41,653 bases of DNA from Flavobacteriaceae bacterium. GTDB taxonomy: Bacteria > Bacteroidota > Bacteroidia > Flavobacteriales > Flavobacteriaceae. Every line of letters begins with the position of its first letter. Within the stretch, counting starts at the first letter, position 1. The stretch is taken from positions 1-41,653 of the forward strand of contig CANHWG010000022.1 of assembly GCA_947464335.1 (NCBI GenBank), in the 5' to 3' direction. Shown here piece by piece: positions 33,458 through 41,653 of this stretch. Position numbers and translations under genes: made by a program. The notes under the pieces were generated by a model. It did not search any database. It saw only the letters and a program-made list of their open reading frames with translations, and was not told the origin of the DNA.

Positions 33458-36400
33458 CTATGTATTTCTTACCTTAACGTGATAAAACACATTTGGTTTT
33501 GTACCCACACTTTCTAACAAGTGGTACATTCTTTTATTTTCAGCAAGTTTTGCAACTTGGCTATCTTTATTGTTCACATCTCCAAATACCATTGCACCAG
33601 TTGAACATGCTGAAGAACATGCTGTTTGGAATTCGTCAAGGTTAACTTCTCTTCCTTCGCGTTTAGCAGTTAAGATTGTCAATTGTGTTTTTTGAATACA
33701 CATTGAACATTTTTCCATTACTCCACGTGAACGAACATTAACATCTGGATTGACAACCATACGTCCTAAATCATCATTCATATGGAAATCAAACTCGTCA
33801 TTATTGTTGTATAAAAACCAGTTAAAACGTCGTACTTTATAAGGACAGTTATTAGCACAATAACGGGTACCTACACATCTGTTGTAAGCCATTTGATTTT
33901 GACCTTGACGTCCGTGAGATGTTGCGGCAACTGGGCAAACTGTTTCACATGGTGCGTGATTACAATGCTGACACATTACCGGTTGAAACGCTACTTGTGG
34001 ATTGTCAGCAGGACTTTCCATTTCGCCAAATCCACCCAATGAACCTTTATCACCAAATAATCCATCAAAACCTTTTTTCTTTTCATTATCTCCTGCAAAA
34101 GTATCTTCTGATGAATAATATCTATCAATACGTAACCAATGCATATCACGACTTCTTCTTACTTCAGATTTTCCAACAACAGGAACGTTGTTTTCTGCAT
34201 GACACGCAATAACACAAGCGCCACAACCAGTACAAGCATTTAGATCGATAGAAAGATTAAAATGGTGTCCAACAGAACGATCGAAAGATTCCCATAAATC
34301 TACTTTAGTTGCTTCTACTTCTTTATGATCTAAAGAAACCATAGCAACCGAATTCCATAATTCAGGCTCGTCGTATTTAGCGTTAAATATTTCTAAAGTC
34401 GTTTCTTTAATAATATCACCTCTTCCCATTAAGGTTTTTTGAGACTGAACACAAGCAAACTCATGCTCTCCACTTCCTTTAGAAATTGAAGCCGATTGAA
34501 CATTATTAAATCCGGTATAAAACACATACGCGTTAAGCCCTACTTGCATTTCTTCTTTTAAACCTTTCATTTTACCGTAACCCAAAGCCATACCTAAAGT
34601 ACCTTTAGCTTGACCTGGCTGAACAATAACTGGAACATTTTCCAATTTTACACCATTAACAGTAAGTGTTGCATAACTACCGTTTAGCCCACCATTCGCA
34701 ACAATTTCATTTACTAATCCTAATTTATTGGCATCTGCTTGTGAAATGGTTACATAATTATCCCAAGAAACTCTTGTAATTGGATCTGGAAACTCTTGCA
34801 ACCATGGATTGTTAGCTTGTTGACCATCACCTAAACCTGTCTTAGTATATAATACCAATTCAAATCCATTAGCAGGTTTTGATTGTGCTAAAGCACTTGC
34901 TGCAGCAGCAAAATTTGCTGAACCACCAGTTGCTCCACCAGCAATGCCAGCAATGACACCATCGTGAACTGTTTGATTCCAAGAAACACCATTGGTATAA
35001 CTTCCTGAATTAGCTTTTATGTAATCGTAGTAATCTGAATTATTTCCGTTCCAAGACAACAATCCTTCTTGAAATTGTTTAGAGCTGAATAATGGACGAA
35101 TGGTTGGCTGTGTTAAAGAATACGTTCCTTTTGTTAACATCAAATCATTCCATGATTCTAAATAATGCGGCGCTGGTATAGCAATATTAGTTAAAGAAGC
35201 AGTTTCATCTTCTCTTAAAGAAAATGCTGCAGATAATTTTACTTTTTTCAATCCGTTTACAAATTTAGCACTATCTGCTAACGAGTAAACTGGATTTACG
35301 CCACTCATGATTAAAGTATGAACACTACCTGCATTCATATCAGCAATTAGTTGCGTTACTTTTTCGTTTGATCCTTTTCTAATTTGACGAGTACCAGATG
35401 TAGAAAAAGCTTCACTGCTTAGAGCTTGATTAATAGCTATTACTAATAATTGAGCATCTTTATCTTGAATTCCAGAAACTAAAAGACCTTTACTTCCTGC
35501 ATCTTTTAATTGTTTTGCGGCTTTCATTACAACATCTTCACTATCTACTTTACGCGTAGCAATTGCAGAATTTGTGATTACATTATAAATTTTAACTAAA
35601 GCTTGTTTTTGATTAGCAACAGTCATTGAAACTCTCTTATCAGCAGCAGCTCCGGACAAGGTCATGTTAGCTTCAAATTGAAAATGTTTTGACATTTTTC
35701 CCGCTTGAGGAATTCTTCCTTTTGCATAACCCGAATCAAAACCTCCACCTTGCCAATCACCTAAAAAGTCAGCACCGATTGAAACGATAGTATTAGCTTT
35801 AGAAAAATCATAATCTACTAACGCTCTTTCTCCATAAACAGCTTCAAATGCATCAAGGGCTGAAGATTCAGAAACAGCATCATAAATTACATGCTTTGCT
35901 GTTGGGTTTGTAGCTATGAATTCAGCTATTAACTTTTCAGTCGAAGGACTTGCTAAAGTGTTTGTCAATAAAACGATTTGACCACCTTTAGCTTTAGCCT
36001 CCGCTAAACTTGCTTTTATTTTTAAATCCGCTTCTTTCCAAGATGACTCTTTTTGTCCAACTTTAGTTACTTTCAAACGCATACTGTCATATAAAGACAA
36101 TACAGAAGCATGAACTCTAGCATTGGCAGTAAACTTTGCCCCAGCAATAGTATTATTTTCAATTTTTATGGGACGACCTTCACGAGTTTTTACTAATAAA
36201 TTAGCAAAATCAAAACCATCAAACATAGTTGTTGCATAATAATCAGCAACTCCAGGGATGATTTGTTCCGGTTGTAAAACGTAAGGAATTGATTTATGAA
36301 CTGGACCTTCACAGGCAGCTAAAGTTGCCGCTGCTGTACTAAATCCAACGTATTTCAAGAAATCACGACGAGTTGTTGAGGATGAGGATAATGATTCATT

Positions 36401-36523
36401 ATCAGATAAAAATTCTGCTGTTGGAATTTCTTCTACAAATTCATTATTTCTAAGCGTCTCAACAATAGAACTATTTTCGTTTAGCTCCTCAACACTTTTC
36501 CAGTATTTTTTGTTCGATGACAT
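33458..36523 (-). CDS. actB: Alternative complex III subunit ActB (TAT-variant molybdopterin oxidoreductase-like, Fe-S)
   Basis: The 1021-residue subunit has a long N-terminal leader of about 50 residues, a twin-Arg motif (TTRRDFLKYVG, Arg52-Arg53) and then LAAC with Cys71, a Tat-linked lipobox. Residues about 80-740 form a molybdopterin-oxidoreductase-like domain that in characterised complexes lacks the cofactor. The C-terminal domain binds Fe-S clusters: CTGCGACVIAC at 764, CQHCNHAPCETVC at 851-863, CVGTRYCANNC at 883-893, CSMC at 939-942 and CSSAC at 969-973. It passes electrons from the quinol site at ActC to hemes of ActA/ActE. It lies 32 nt after actA. Confidence 0.96.
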   Translation of the reverse strand: MSSNKKYWKSVEELNENSSIVETLRNNEFVEEIPTAEFLSDNESLSSSSTTRRDFLKYVGFSTAAATLAACEGPVHKSIPYVLQPEQIIPGVADYYATTMFDGFDFANLLVKTREGRPIKIENNTIAGAKFTANARVHASVLSLYDSMRLKVTKVGQKESSWKEADLKIKASLAEAKAKGGQIVLLTNTLASPSTEKLIAEFIATNPTAKHVIYDAVSESSALDAFEAVYGERALVDYDFSKANTIVSIGADFLGDWQGGGFDSGYAKGRIPQAGKMSKHFQFEANMTLSGAAADKRVSMTVANQKQALVKIYNVITNSAIATRKVDSEDVVMKAAKQLKDAGSKGLLVSGIQDKDAQLLVIAINQALSSEAFSTSGTRQIRKGSNEKVTQLIADMNAGSVHTLIMSGVNPVYSLADSAKFVNGLKKVKLSAAFSLREDETASLTNIAIPAPHYLESWNDLMLTKGTYSLTQPTIRPLFSSKQFQEGLLSWNGNNSDYYDYIKANSGSYTNGVSWNQTVHDGVIAGIAGGATGGSANFAAAASALAQSKPANGFELVLYTKTGLGDGQQANNPWLQEFPDPITRVSWDNYVTISQADANKLGLVNEIVANGGLNGSYATLTVNGVKLENVPVIVQPGQAKGTLGMALGYGKMKGLKEEMQVGLNAYVFYTGFNNVQSASISKGSGEHEFACVQSQKTLMGRGDIIKETTLEIFNAKYDEPELWNSVAMVSLDHKEVEATKVDLWESFDRSVGHHFNLSIDLNACTGCGACVIACHAENNVPVVGKSEVRRSRDMHWLRIDRYYSSEDTFAGDNEKKKGFDGLFGDKGSLGGFGEMESPADNPQVAFQPVMCQHCNHAPCETVCPVAATSHGRQGQNQMAYNRCVGTRYCANNCPYKVRRFNWFLYNNNDEFDFHMNDDLGRMVVNPDVNVRSRGVMEKCSMCIQKTQLTILTAKREGREVNLDEFQTACSSACSTGAMVFGDVNNKDSQVAKLAENKRMYHLLESVGTKPNVFYHVKVRNT

Positions 36524-36555
36524 CGTATATAAATATTAGCTTCTTAATAAATTTA

Positions 36556-37902
36556 TTAGTAGTGACACTTACCACATTCTAAACCTCCCATTTGCGCAGC
36601 AGTCAATTTGTCTACTCCATATCTTTTAGAAAGTTCTGCGTGAATTTTGTCATAGTATGCATTGCCTTCCATTTTAACATCTGTTTCACGGTGACATTTA
36701 ATACACCATCCCATTGTTAAAGGAGCAAATTGTTTTTGAATTTCGTATGTCTGAACAGGACCGTGACATTTTTGACACTCAATCCCTGCAACAGTTACGT
36801 GTTGAGAGTGATTAAAATAAGCAAAATCAGGTAAGTTGTGAATTCTAACCCACTTTACTGGACTTGTTTTCCCTGTATATTTTTGAGTTGCTTTATCCCA
36901 ACCTACTGCATTATATAATTTTTGAATTTCTCCATCATAGAATGCTTTTGAATATTCAGCAGTAGCCGTAGTATCTGCAACTTCTGCAATATTTTTGTGA
37001 CAGTTCATACATACATTCAAAGAAGGAATACCAGCATTCTTGCTAACTCTAGCTGCAGAGTGACAATATTTACAATCTATACCATTACTTCCGGCATGTA
37101 TTCTGTGAGAATAGTGAATTGGTTGAATAGGCGCATAATCTTGATCGATACCAATCTGCATTACCCAACTGTAGAAAAAATATCCACTAGCTAATAATAA
37201 AAATATTGAACTTACTAATACTAAAAATTGATTTTTAGCAAATGCTTTCCAAATAGGAAGTTTAGCTTCTTTGGCTGTAACTTCAATACCATTTGCTTTG
37301 GCCACTTTAGTCAATACGTTGTTCACTAAGAATAACATAATAACCAACATAAACATCACTAATGCTAAAGCACCAAGAATTACATTATTTGAAATTCCAC
37401 TTTCATTTGCAGTTGTTCCTGGAGGTCCTGCTGTTGTTGAATTTCCAGTAGGTTCTGGTTTTGGCTCATTAGTGTAAGCTATAATATTATCTATATCAGT
37501 AGTTGATAATTGTGGAAAAGAAGTCATAACTGACTTATTATTCTCTTCAAAAACTTTAACTGCTTTTGCGTCACCAGATTTAATAAGTGCTGAGCTATTA
37601 TTAATCCATTTGTAAAGCCAAGGCATGTCATATTTAGCCAAAATTCCTCTTAGGGCTGGACCTGTTGCTTTAGCATCTAACTTATGACAAGCAGCACAAT
37701 TGGCATTAAACAATGCTTTTCCTGCTACAGCATCGCCTCCCGAAGTGGCAGCTGGTGCTGCTGTTCCTGTTGCCGCTGCAGTTGTAGTTGCAGCTGACGG
37801 AGGTGTTGCTTGTGAAAATGAAGTGAAGGAGAATGTTAGCATCAATGCTAAACAAAAAAGTATTTTCCTTGAAATCGAATTATGGTTACCCACTTTTTTC
37901 AT
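36556..37902 (-). CDS. actA: Alternative complex III subunit ActA (hexaheme cytochrome c)
   Basis: The 448-residue subunit opens the operon. A signal peptide (about residues 1-31) is followed by an Ala/Thr/Pro-rich linker and a class I monoheme domain with CAACH at 69-73. Then come two membrane helices (about 174-195 and 226-246) and a pentaheme domain with CKYCH 277, CMNCH 298, CQKCH 376, CIKCH 400 and CGKCH 443. That gives six heme c sites, matching F. johnsoniae ActA. The last heme motif is only one residue from the C-terminus. A good promoter lies about 90-120 nt upstream. Confidence 0.95.
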   Translation of the reverse strand: MKKVGNHNSISRKILFCLALMLTFSFTSFSQATPPSAATTTAAATGTAAPAATSGGDAVAGKALFNANCAACHKLDAKATGPALRGILAKYDMPWLYKWINNSSALIKSGDAKAVKVFEENNKSVMTSFPQLSTTDIDNIIAYTNEPKPEPTGNSTTAGPPGTTANESGISNNVILGALALVMFMLVIMLFLVNNVLTKVAKANGIEVTAKEAKLPIWKAFAKNQFLVLVSSIFLLLASGYFFYSWVMQIGIDQDYAPIQPIHYSHRIHAGSNGIDCKYCHSAARVSKNAGIPSLNVCMNCHKNIAEVADTTATAEYSKAFYDGEIQKLYNAVGWDKATQKYTGKTSPVKWVRIHNLPDFAYFNHSQHVTVAGIECQKCHGPVQTYEIQKQFAPLTMGWCIKCHRETDVKMEGNAYYDKIHAELSKRYGVDKLTAAQMGGLECGKCHY

Positions 37903-37991
37903 ATAATATAGTGATTATCTACTGCTATTTTGTATAATTTTTTTACTGAATTTTCTCAGCTAAAAAATCGACACTTTATTAAAAACTCGCA

Positions 37992-38021
37992 CAAAAATAC
38001 GACTTATGAACTATTCTCAAA
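37992..38021 (-). promoter_or_regulatory. Promoter of the act-cox operon
   Basis: On the minus strand TTTG (38021-38018), an 18-nt spacer and TATTTTTG (37999-37992) match the Bacteroidetes consensus at both boxes. Transcription would start near 37985, leaving a leader of about 80 nt before actA. No other equally good promoter is seen within the operon, where all gaps are 7-32 nt. Confidence 0.72.
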
Positions 38022-38097
38022 ACCCTAAATATACCTTCATTATCAATTTATATTAATTCTAAATAGTGTTTTCTATTTTCTTTAATTTAATAAACTA

Positions 38098-38105
38098 TAC
38101 ATTTG
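38098..38105 (+). promoter_or_regulatory. -7 element of the SPOR gene
   Basis: TACATTTG is an exact TAnnTTTG match 18 nt before the ATG at 38124. The -33 region lacks a TTG. Its position makes the in-frame TTG at 38103 an impossible start if this promoter is used. Confidence 0.5.
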
Positions 38106-38123
38106 TATAAAAATCAAATCATT

Positions 38124-38513
38124 ATGTCTATTTTTCTAAAATTAAAAGTAATTTTCTCTATTGTTTTTCTAGTTTTTTTATCTGAAAAAAGTAGTGGTCA
38201 AGTTACAAAGGCAAGTATAAGTCAAGACCCAAAGTTCGAACAATTATTAAATGAAAAAAGAAAGATAAACAGTTCAATAACCGTAAATGACCGTTATAAG
38301 ATTCAGATTTTTAATGGCGATTCTGAAAATTCTAAAAAGAATTTGACTGACTTTAAGAGAGAAAATAAAAACATGGATGCTACAATTGTTTTCAGCACGC
38401 CACAATATAAAGTTTGGGTAGGGAATTTTAAAACAAGAATTGAAGCTGAAAAAACGCTTAACGATTTAAAGAAAAAATATCCAAATGCCTTTTTGATTAA
38501 GCCAAATAAATAA
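38124..38513 (+). CDS. SPOR domain-containing protein
   Basis: The 129-residue product has a hydrophobic N-terminal segment (LKVIFSIVFLVFLSEKSSGQ) acting as a signal peptide and a SPOR domain in residues about 55-127: YKIQIFNGDSENSKKNL, then VFSTPQYKVWVGNFKTRIEA and LKKKYPNAFLIKP. SPOR domains bind denuded glycan strands of peptidoglycan, often at division sites. I chose ATG 38124 rather than the TTG at 38103, which overlaps the -7 element. It is monocistronic and ends at a bidirectional terminator facing infB. Confidence 0.9.
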   Translation: MSIFLKLKVIFSIVFLVFLSEKSSGQVTKASISQDPKFEQLLNEKRKINSSITVNDRYKIQIFNGDSENSKKNLTDFKRENKNMDATIVFSTPQYKVWVGNFKTRIEAEKTLNDLKKKYPNAFLIKPNK

Positions 38514-38544
38514 AAAAATCCCGATTGCTCGGGATTTTTTTTAA
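38511..38544. terminator. Bidirectional terminator between the SPOR gene and infB
   Basis: The stem AAAAAATCCCGA / TCGGGATTTTTT with a TTGC loop lies between the two convergent stop codons, with T/A tracts on both sides. Confidence 0.9.
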
Positions 38545-38547
38545 CGC

Positions 38548-41322
38548 TTATTTCATCTTTTTCTTGACTTCTACTTCTTGGAAAGCTTCAATGATATCTA
38601 ATTGTTCAATATCGTTGTAATTCTTGATCTGCATACCGCAATCGTAGCCCTTAGACACTTCTTTTACATCGTCTTTAAAACGTTTTAAAGTAGCTAATTC
38701 TCCCGTAAAGATGACAACGCCTTCACGGATTATTCGGATATTCGAATTTCTAAAGATTTTACCATCCGTAACCATACATCCTGCAATGCTTCCTACTTTA
38801 GACACTTTGAATATTTCTCTTATTTCGGCTGTTCCGGTAATTTCTTCTTTCATTTCTGGAGAAAGCATTCCTTCCATAGCATCTTTCAGATCGTTGATAG
38901 CGTCGTAAATAATAGAATAGTTTCTGATATCAATCTCTTCTTTTTGAGCTAATTGACGTGCATTTCCGGCAGGACGAACATTAAATCCGATAATAATTGC
39001 ATCGGATGCTGAGGCCAACATAACATCAGTTTCTGTGATGGCACCAACTCCTTTGTGAATAATATTTATTTGGATTTCTTCTGTTGATAATTTTGTAAAC
39101 TCACTTGAAAGTGCTTCTACAGAACCATCCACATCTCCTTTAAGGATAATATTTAATTCTTTAAACTGTCCTAAAGCAATACGACGACCAATTTCCGCTA
39201 AAGTAATATGACGTTGTGTTCTTACGGATTGCTCTCTTAATAATTGAATACGTTTAGATGCAATTTGTTTGGCTTCTCTTTCATCTTCAAAAACATTAAA
39301 TTTATCTCCAGCCGTTGATGCTCCGTCTAAACCTAAAATTGAAATTGGTGTTGATGGTCCCGCAGAAGTAACATTATGACCTCTTTCATCATGCATCGCT
39401 TTTACTTTACCATGATTCTTTCCTGCCAAAACATAGTCACCAACCTTCAAGGTTCCTGATTGTACTAAAATAGTAGAAACATATCCTCTTCCTTTATCTA
39501 ATTGAGCTTCAACAACAGTTCCTACTGCTGGTTTGTTTGGATTGGCTTTTAAATCTAAGATTTCAGCTTCAAGCAAAACTTTTTCCAATAATTCTTTAAC
39601 ACCAGTTCCTTTTTTAGCTGAAATATCGTGTGATTGGTATTTACCACCCCAATCTTCAACTAATAAATTCATACCGGCTAATTTTTCTTTTATTTTTTCG
39701 GGATTTGCACCTTGTTTATCAATTTTATTGATGGCAAATATCATTGGAACATTTGCTGCTTGAGCGTGACTAATGGCTTCTTTTGTTTGAGGCATGATAT
39801 CATCATCCGCCGCAACAACAATAATTGCTATATCGGTAACTTGAGCTCCACGGGCACGCATCGCGGTAAATGCTTCGTGACCTGGTGTGTCAAGGAAAGT
39901 TATTTTTTGACCGTTATCAAGAGTTACTGCATAAGCCCCAATGTGTTGGGTAATTCCTCCTGATTCTCCAGCAATAACATTTTCTTTACGGATATAATCT
40001 AATAAGGAAGTTTTACCATGATCTACGTGACCCATTACAGTTACAATTGGTGCACGTGATACTAAGTCTTCCAGTCTATCTTCAACAACTTCAATTGAAT
40101 CTTCAATATCTGTAGTAATAAACTCTACTTCAAAACCAAACTCATCCGCTACTATGGATAAAGTTTCGGCATCTAACCTTTGGTTCATGGTTACCATGAT
40201 TCCTAATGTCATACAGGTTCCAATCACTTTTGTAATTGGCACATCCATCATAGTAGCAATTTCACCTACCGTTACAAACTCGGTAACTTTAAGCGTTTTA
40301 CTTCCTTCTTCGAGAGCTTGCATTTCTTCCTCACTTCTTTGACGGTGGGAATCACGCTTGTCTCTTCTATATTTTGCAGCTTTAGATTTGTTTCCTTTTC
40401 CTTGTAAACGCTCTAAAGTTTCTTTAATTTGATTTTTAACTTCTTCTTCAGTAGGCTCTACTTTTTGAACTATCGCAGGTCGAGCTCCTTTTTGAAATCC
40501 TCCAGGCTTATTTCCTCCGGTCTTAGTAGGTCCAAAAGCATTACCACCACCACCGCCACCGATAACTGGTTTTCCTGTTTCACCTGGTTTACCTGGGATT
40601 CTTTTTCGCTTATTCTTGTTGGCGTTATTGCTGTTTGCTGCAGCATTCTGTCCATTTACTGGAGTAGCTGGCTTACTAGCCTCTTTTTTAAAATCTTCTT
40701 TTTTCTTTTTTGGCTTATTAAACTGAGTTAAGTCTATTTTTTGTCCCGTTAAAATAGGTCCGGAAAGATTTTGATATTGTGTCGTATGAGTTTCATCAAC
40801 AACTGGTTCTTCTGATGTTTGAATTGCTTCAACTACATTGTCTTTGGGAATAATAACTTCATTTTTTGAAATAATCTCTTTCTTTTGATTCCCTTGCTCG
40901 CTTTCGGCAGAACCAATAACGGGTTTTGATTCTTTAACTATTGGCGCTGCATTTGGTTTTGGATTCAAATCGATTTTACCAACTTGCTTTGGAGCAATTA
41001 CATTTGCTTTAGCCTTAATCAACTCTTGTTGTTGAAGGCGCTCTTCTTCTTGCTTTCGCTTGTCTTCGATTTCTTTTTCTCTTTCAACGCGAAGTGCTTC
41101 TTTTTCTTTTTTTATTTCTTCACTAATCCCTTTTGAAGCTTCTTTGTTGCCTTTATCACCGGCAAATTGTCCGCAAAGAATAGTATATACATCATCGGAA
41201 ATTTTTGTGTTTGGACTTGCTTCAATAGCAATTCCTTTATCCTTTAGATAATCCACAGCTCTTTCCAAAGAAATATTTAATTCCCTTAAAACTTTATTAA
41301 TTCTAATATTTCCTTCAGACAT
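38548..41322 (-). CDS. infB: Translation initiation factor IF-2
   Basis: IF-2 is the GTPase that brings initiator tRNA to the ribosome. The 924-residue protein has an N-terminal IF2N segment ([19 protein letters not shown]), a long charged and Gly-rich region (residues about 60-330, with a run of six Gly near 255), a second IF2N-like segment ([20 protein letters not shown]), then the G domain: G1 GHVDHGKT at 431-438, G3 DTPGH at 478-482, G4 NKID at 532-535. Domains II-IV follow. It lies about 37 nt after the end of nusA, the usual nusA-infB order. Confidence 0.97.
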   Translation of the reverse strand: MSEGNIRINKVLRELNISLERAVDYLKDKGIAIEASPNTKISDDVYTILCGQFAGDKGNKEASKGISEEIKKEKEALRVEREKEIEDKRKQEEERLQQQELIKAKANVIAPKQVGKIDLNPKPNAAPIVKESKPVIGSAESEQGNQKKEIISKNEVIIPKDNVVEAIQTSEEPVVDETHTTQYQNLSGPILTGQKIDLTQFNKPKKKKEDFKKEASKPATPVNGQNAAANSNNANKNKRKRIPGKPGETGKPVIGGGGGGNAFGPTKTGGNKPGGFQKGARPAIVQKVEPTEEEVKNQIKETLERLQGKGNKSKAAKYRRDKRDSHRQRSEEEMQALEEGSKTLKVTEFVTVGEIATMMDVPITKVIGTCMTLGIMVTMNQRLDAETLSIVADEFGFEVEFITTDIEDSIEVVEDRLEDLVSRAPIVTVMGHVDHGKTSLLDYIRKENVIAGESGGITQHIGAYAVTLDNGQKITFLDTPGHEAFTAMRARGAQVTDIAIIVVAADDDIMPQTKEAISHAQAANVPMIFAINKIDKQGANPEKIKEKLAGMNLLVEDWGGKYQSHDISAKKGTGVKELLEKVLLEAEILDLKANPNKPAVGTVVEAQLDKGRGYVSTILVQSGTLKVGDYVLAGKNHGKVKAMHDERGHNVTSAGPSTPISILGLDGASTAGDKFNVFEDEREAKQIASKRIQLLREQSVRTQRHITLAEIGRRIALGQFKELNIILKGDVDGSVEALSSEFTKLSTEEIQINIIHKGVGAITETDVMLASASDAIIIGFNVRPAGNARQLAQKEEIDIRNYSIIYDAINDLKDAMEGMLSPEMKEEITGTAEIREIFKVSKVGSIAGCMVTDGKIFRNSNIRIIREGVVIFTGELATLKRFKDDVKEVSKGYDCGMQIKNYNDIEQLDIIEAFQEVEVKKKMK

Positions 41323-41359
41323 AAAATCTTATTAATGTTATCTATTTTGCGTTAAAGAA

Positions 41360-41653
41360 TTAGTCTTGAAACTCTTCTTTTAATATTCGTATTACTTCTA
41401 AAATGGTTTCTTCTTCTAAGTCAGTTCTTCTTACTAAATCGGCTACATCTTGATTCAAAATACTTCGAGCCGTATCCAATCCAATTTTAGCAAATTCGTC
41501 GATTACCCAACAGTCAATTTCATCTGAAAACTCTGTTAATTCAACATCATCTTCTTCGGCAGCAATGCCTTCTCTGATTACATCCAACTCATAACCTGTC
41601 AAAAGTCCCGCTAATTTAATATTGTGACCGCCGCGACCTATTGCTTTTGAAAC
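41360..41653 (-). CDS. nusA: Transcription termination/antitermination factor NusA, C-terminal part
   Basis: The frame is open to the window edge, so this is the last 97 residues of a longer gene whose start lies beyond the window; the TTG at 41602 is an internal Leu codon. The visible part begins in the second KH domain with AIGRGGHNIKLA (GxxG loop), then GYELDVIREGI, an acidic linker (AAEEDDVELTEFSDEI) and a helical tail with TARSILNQDVADLVRRTDL. NusA binds RNA polymerase and nascent RNA. Its position immediately before infB confirms the assignment. Confidence 0.92.
   Translation of the reverse strand, partial: VSKAIGRGGHNIKLAGLLTGYELDVIREGIAAEEDDVELTEFSDEIDCWVIDEFAKIGLDTARSILNQDVADLVRRTDLEEETILEVIRILKEEFQD

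Larger units (their letters stand above)
37903..38123. other. Divergent intergenic region actA / SPOR gene
   Basis: About 220 nt of AT-rich DNA separate the two divergent genes. It holds the predicted act-cox promoter on the minus strand and a -7 element for the SPOR gene on the plus strand. I see no hairpin, small ORF or further conserved string. Confidence 0.6.

Noticed and set aside
33458..36523. ActB as a catalytic molybdenum enzyme or formate dehydrogenase
   Set aside because: The flanking actA and actC-F genes and the fused Fe-S domain identify it as alternative complex III, whose molybdopterin-like domain carries no cofactor in characterised members.
1..41653. tRNA, rRNA, CRISPR, insertion sequence or defence genes
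   Set aside because: I looked for clover-leaf-like GC-rich strings, regularly spaced identical repeats, transposase or integrase motifs and nuclease/toxin pairs and saw none; a tRNAscan or Infernal search would be needed to exclude small RNAs.

Overview
The window reads as a low-GC chromosome segment of a member of the Flavobacteriaceae, most probably Flavobacterium or a close relative. The evidence is type IX secretion (T9SS) cargo with type A and type B C-terminal sorting domains next to a PorP/SprF-like protein, an alternative complex III (act) operon fused to cytochrome oxidase genes, promoters of the Bacteroidetes form TTG-N(17-23)-TAnnTTTG, no Shine-Dalgarno sequences, and dispersed GC-rich palindromic repeats of a kind I associate with Flavobacterium. 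Genus assignment is from recognition, not from a search.

Layout. 1-2544: 3' end of a large T9SS type B secreted protein plus its PorP/SprF partner. 2590-4024: gamma-carbonic anhydrase-like protein and, convergent to it, glutamate racemase, with a palindromic repeat between them. 4118-9808 (minus strand): an envelope-biogenesis operon transcribed DUF6089 barrel protein -> uppS -> bamA -> long OmpH -> short OmpH. 9978-11618 (minus): nadK and a CBS protein. 11722-13196 (plus): pdxJ and an alpha/beta hydrolase. 13245-14150: a T9SS type A adhesin-like protein. 14246-18401 (plus): holin-like membrane protein, trigger factor, clpP, clpX. 18451-23325 (minus): a TonB-dependent-receptor-like barrel, then an operon GH3 -> 46-residue lipoprotein -> EamA transporter. 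23427-26261: DUF2797 protein, queG, ruvB. 26341-37902 (minus): an 11.5-kb respiratory operon actA-actB-actC-actD-actE-actF-coxB-coxA. 38124-38513: SPOR protein. 38548-41653 (minus): infB and the 3' end of nusA.

How the genes work together. The act-cox operon encodes a quinol:cytochrome c oxidoreductase and the two core subunits of an A1-type aa3 oxidase, so one transcript supplies most of a quinol-to-oxygen electron path; subunit III and assembly factors are not here. The bamA operon couples undecaprenyl-diphosphate synthesis with outer-membrane protein assembly and two periplasmic chaperones. tig-clpP-clpX is a classical folding and proteolysis block; nusA-infB is a classical transcription/translation block.

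Most of the window is core genome. I found no CRISPR array, phage, insertion sequence, defence island or RNA gene. The least explained signals are: 7-bp-periodic repeat arrays that stop 2-4 nt before the start codons of nadK, clpX and the DUF2797 gene; two GC-rich palindromic elements abutting the stop codons of murI and ruvB and a third between tig and clpP; an unannotated-size lipoprotein ORF between GH3 and EamA; a His-rich insert in ActF with His-rich tails elsewhere in the operon; a Lys at the usual Mg-ligand Glu of CoxB; and a perfect inverted repeat around the trigger factor promoter.
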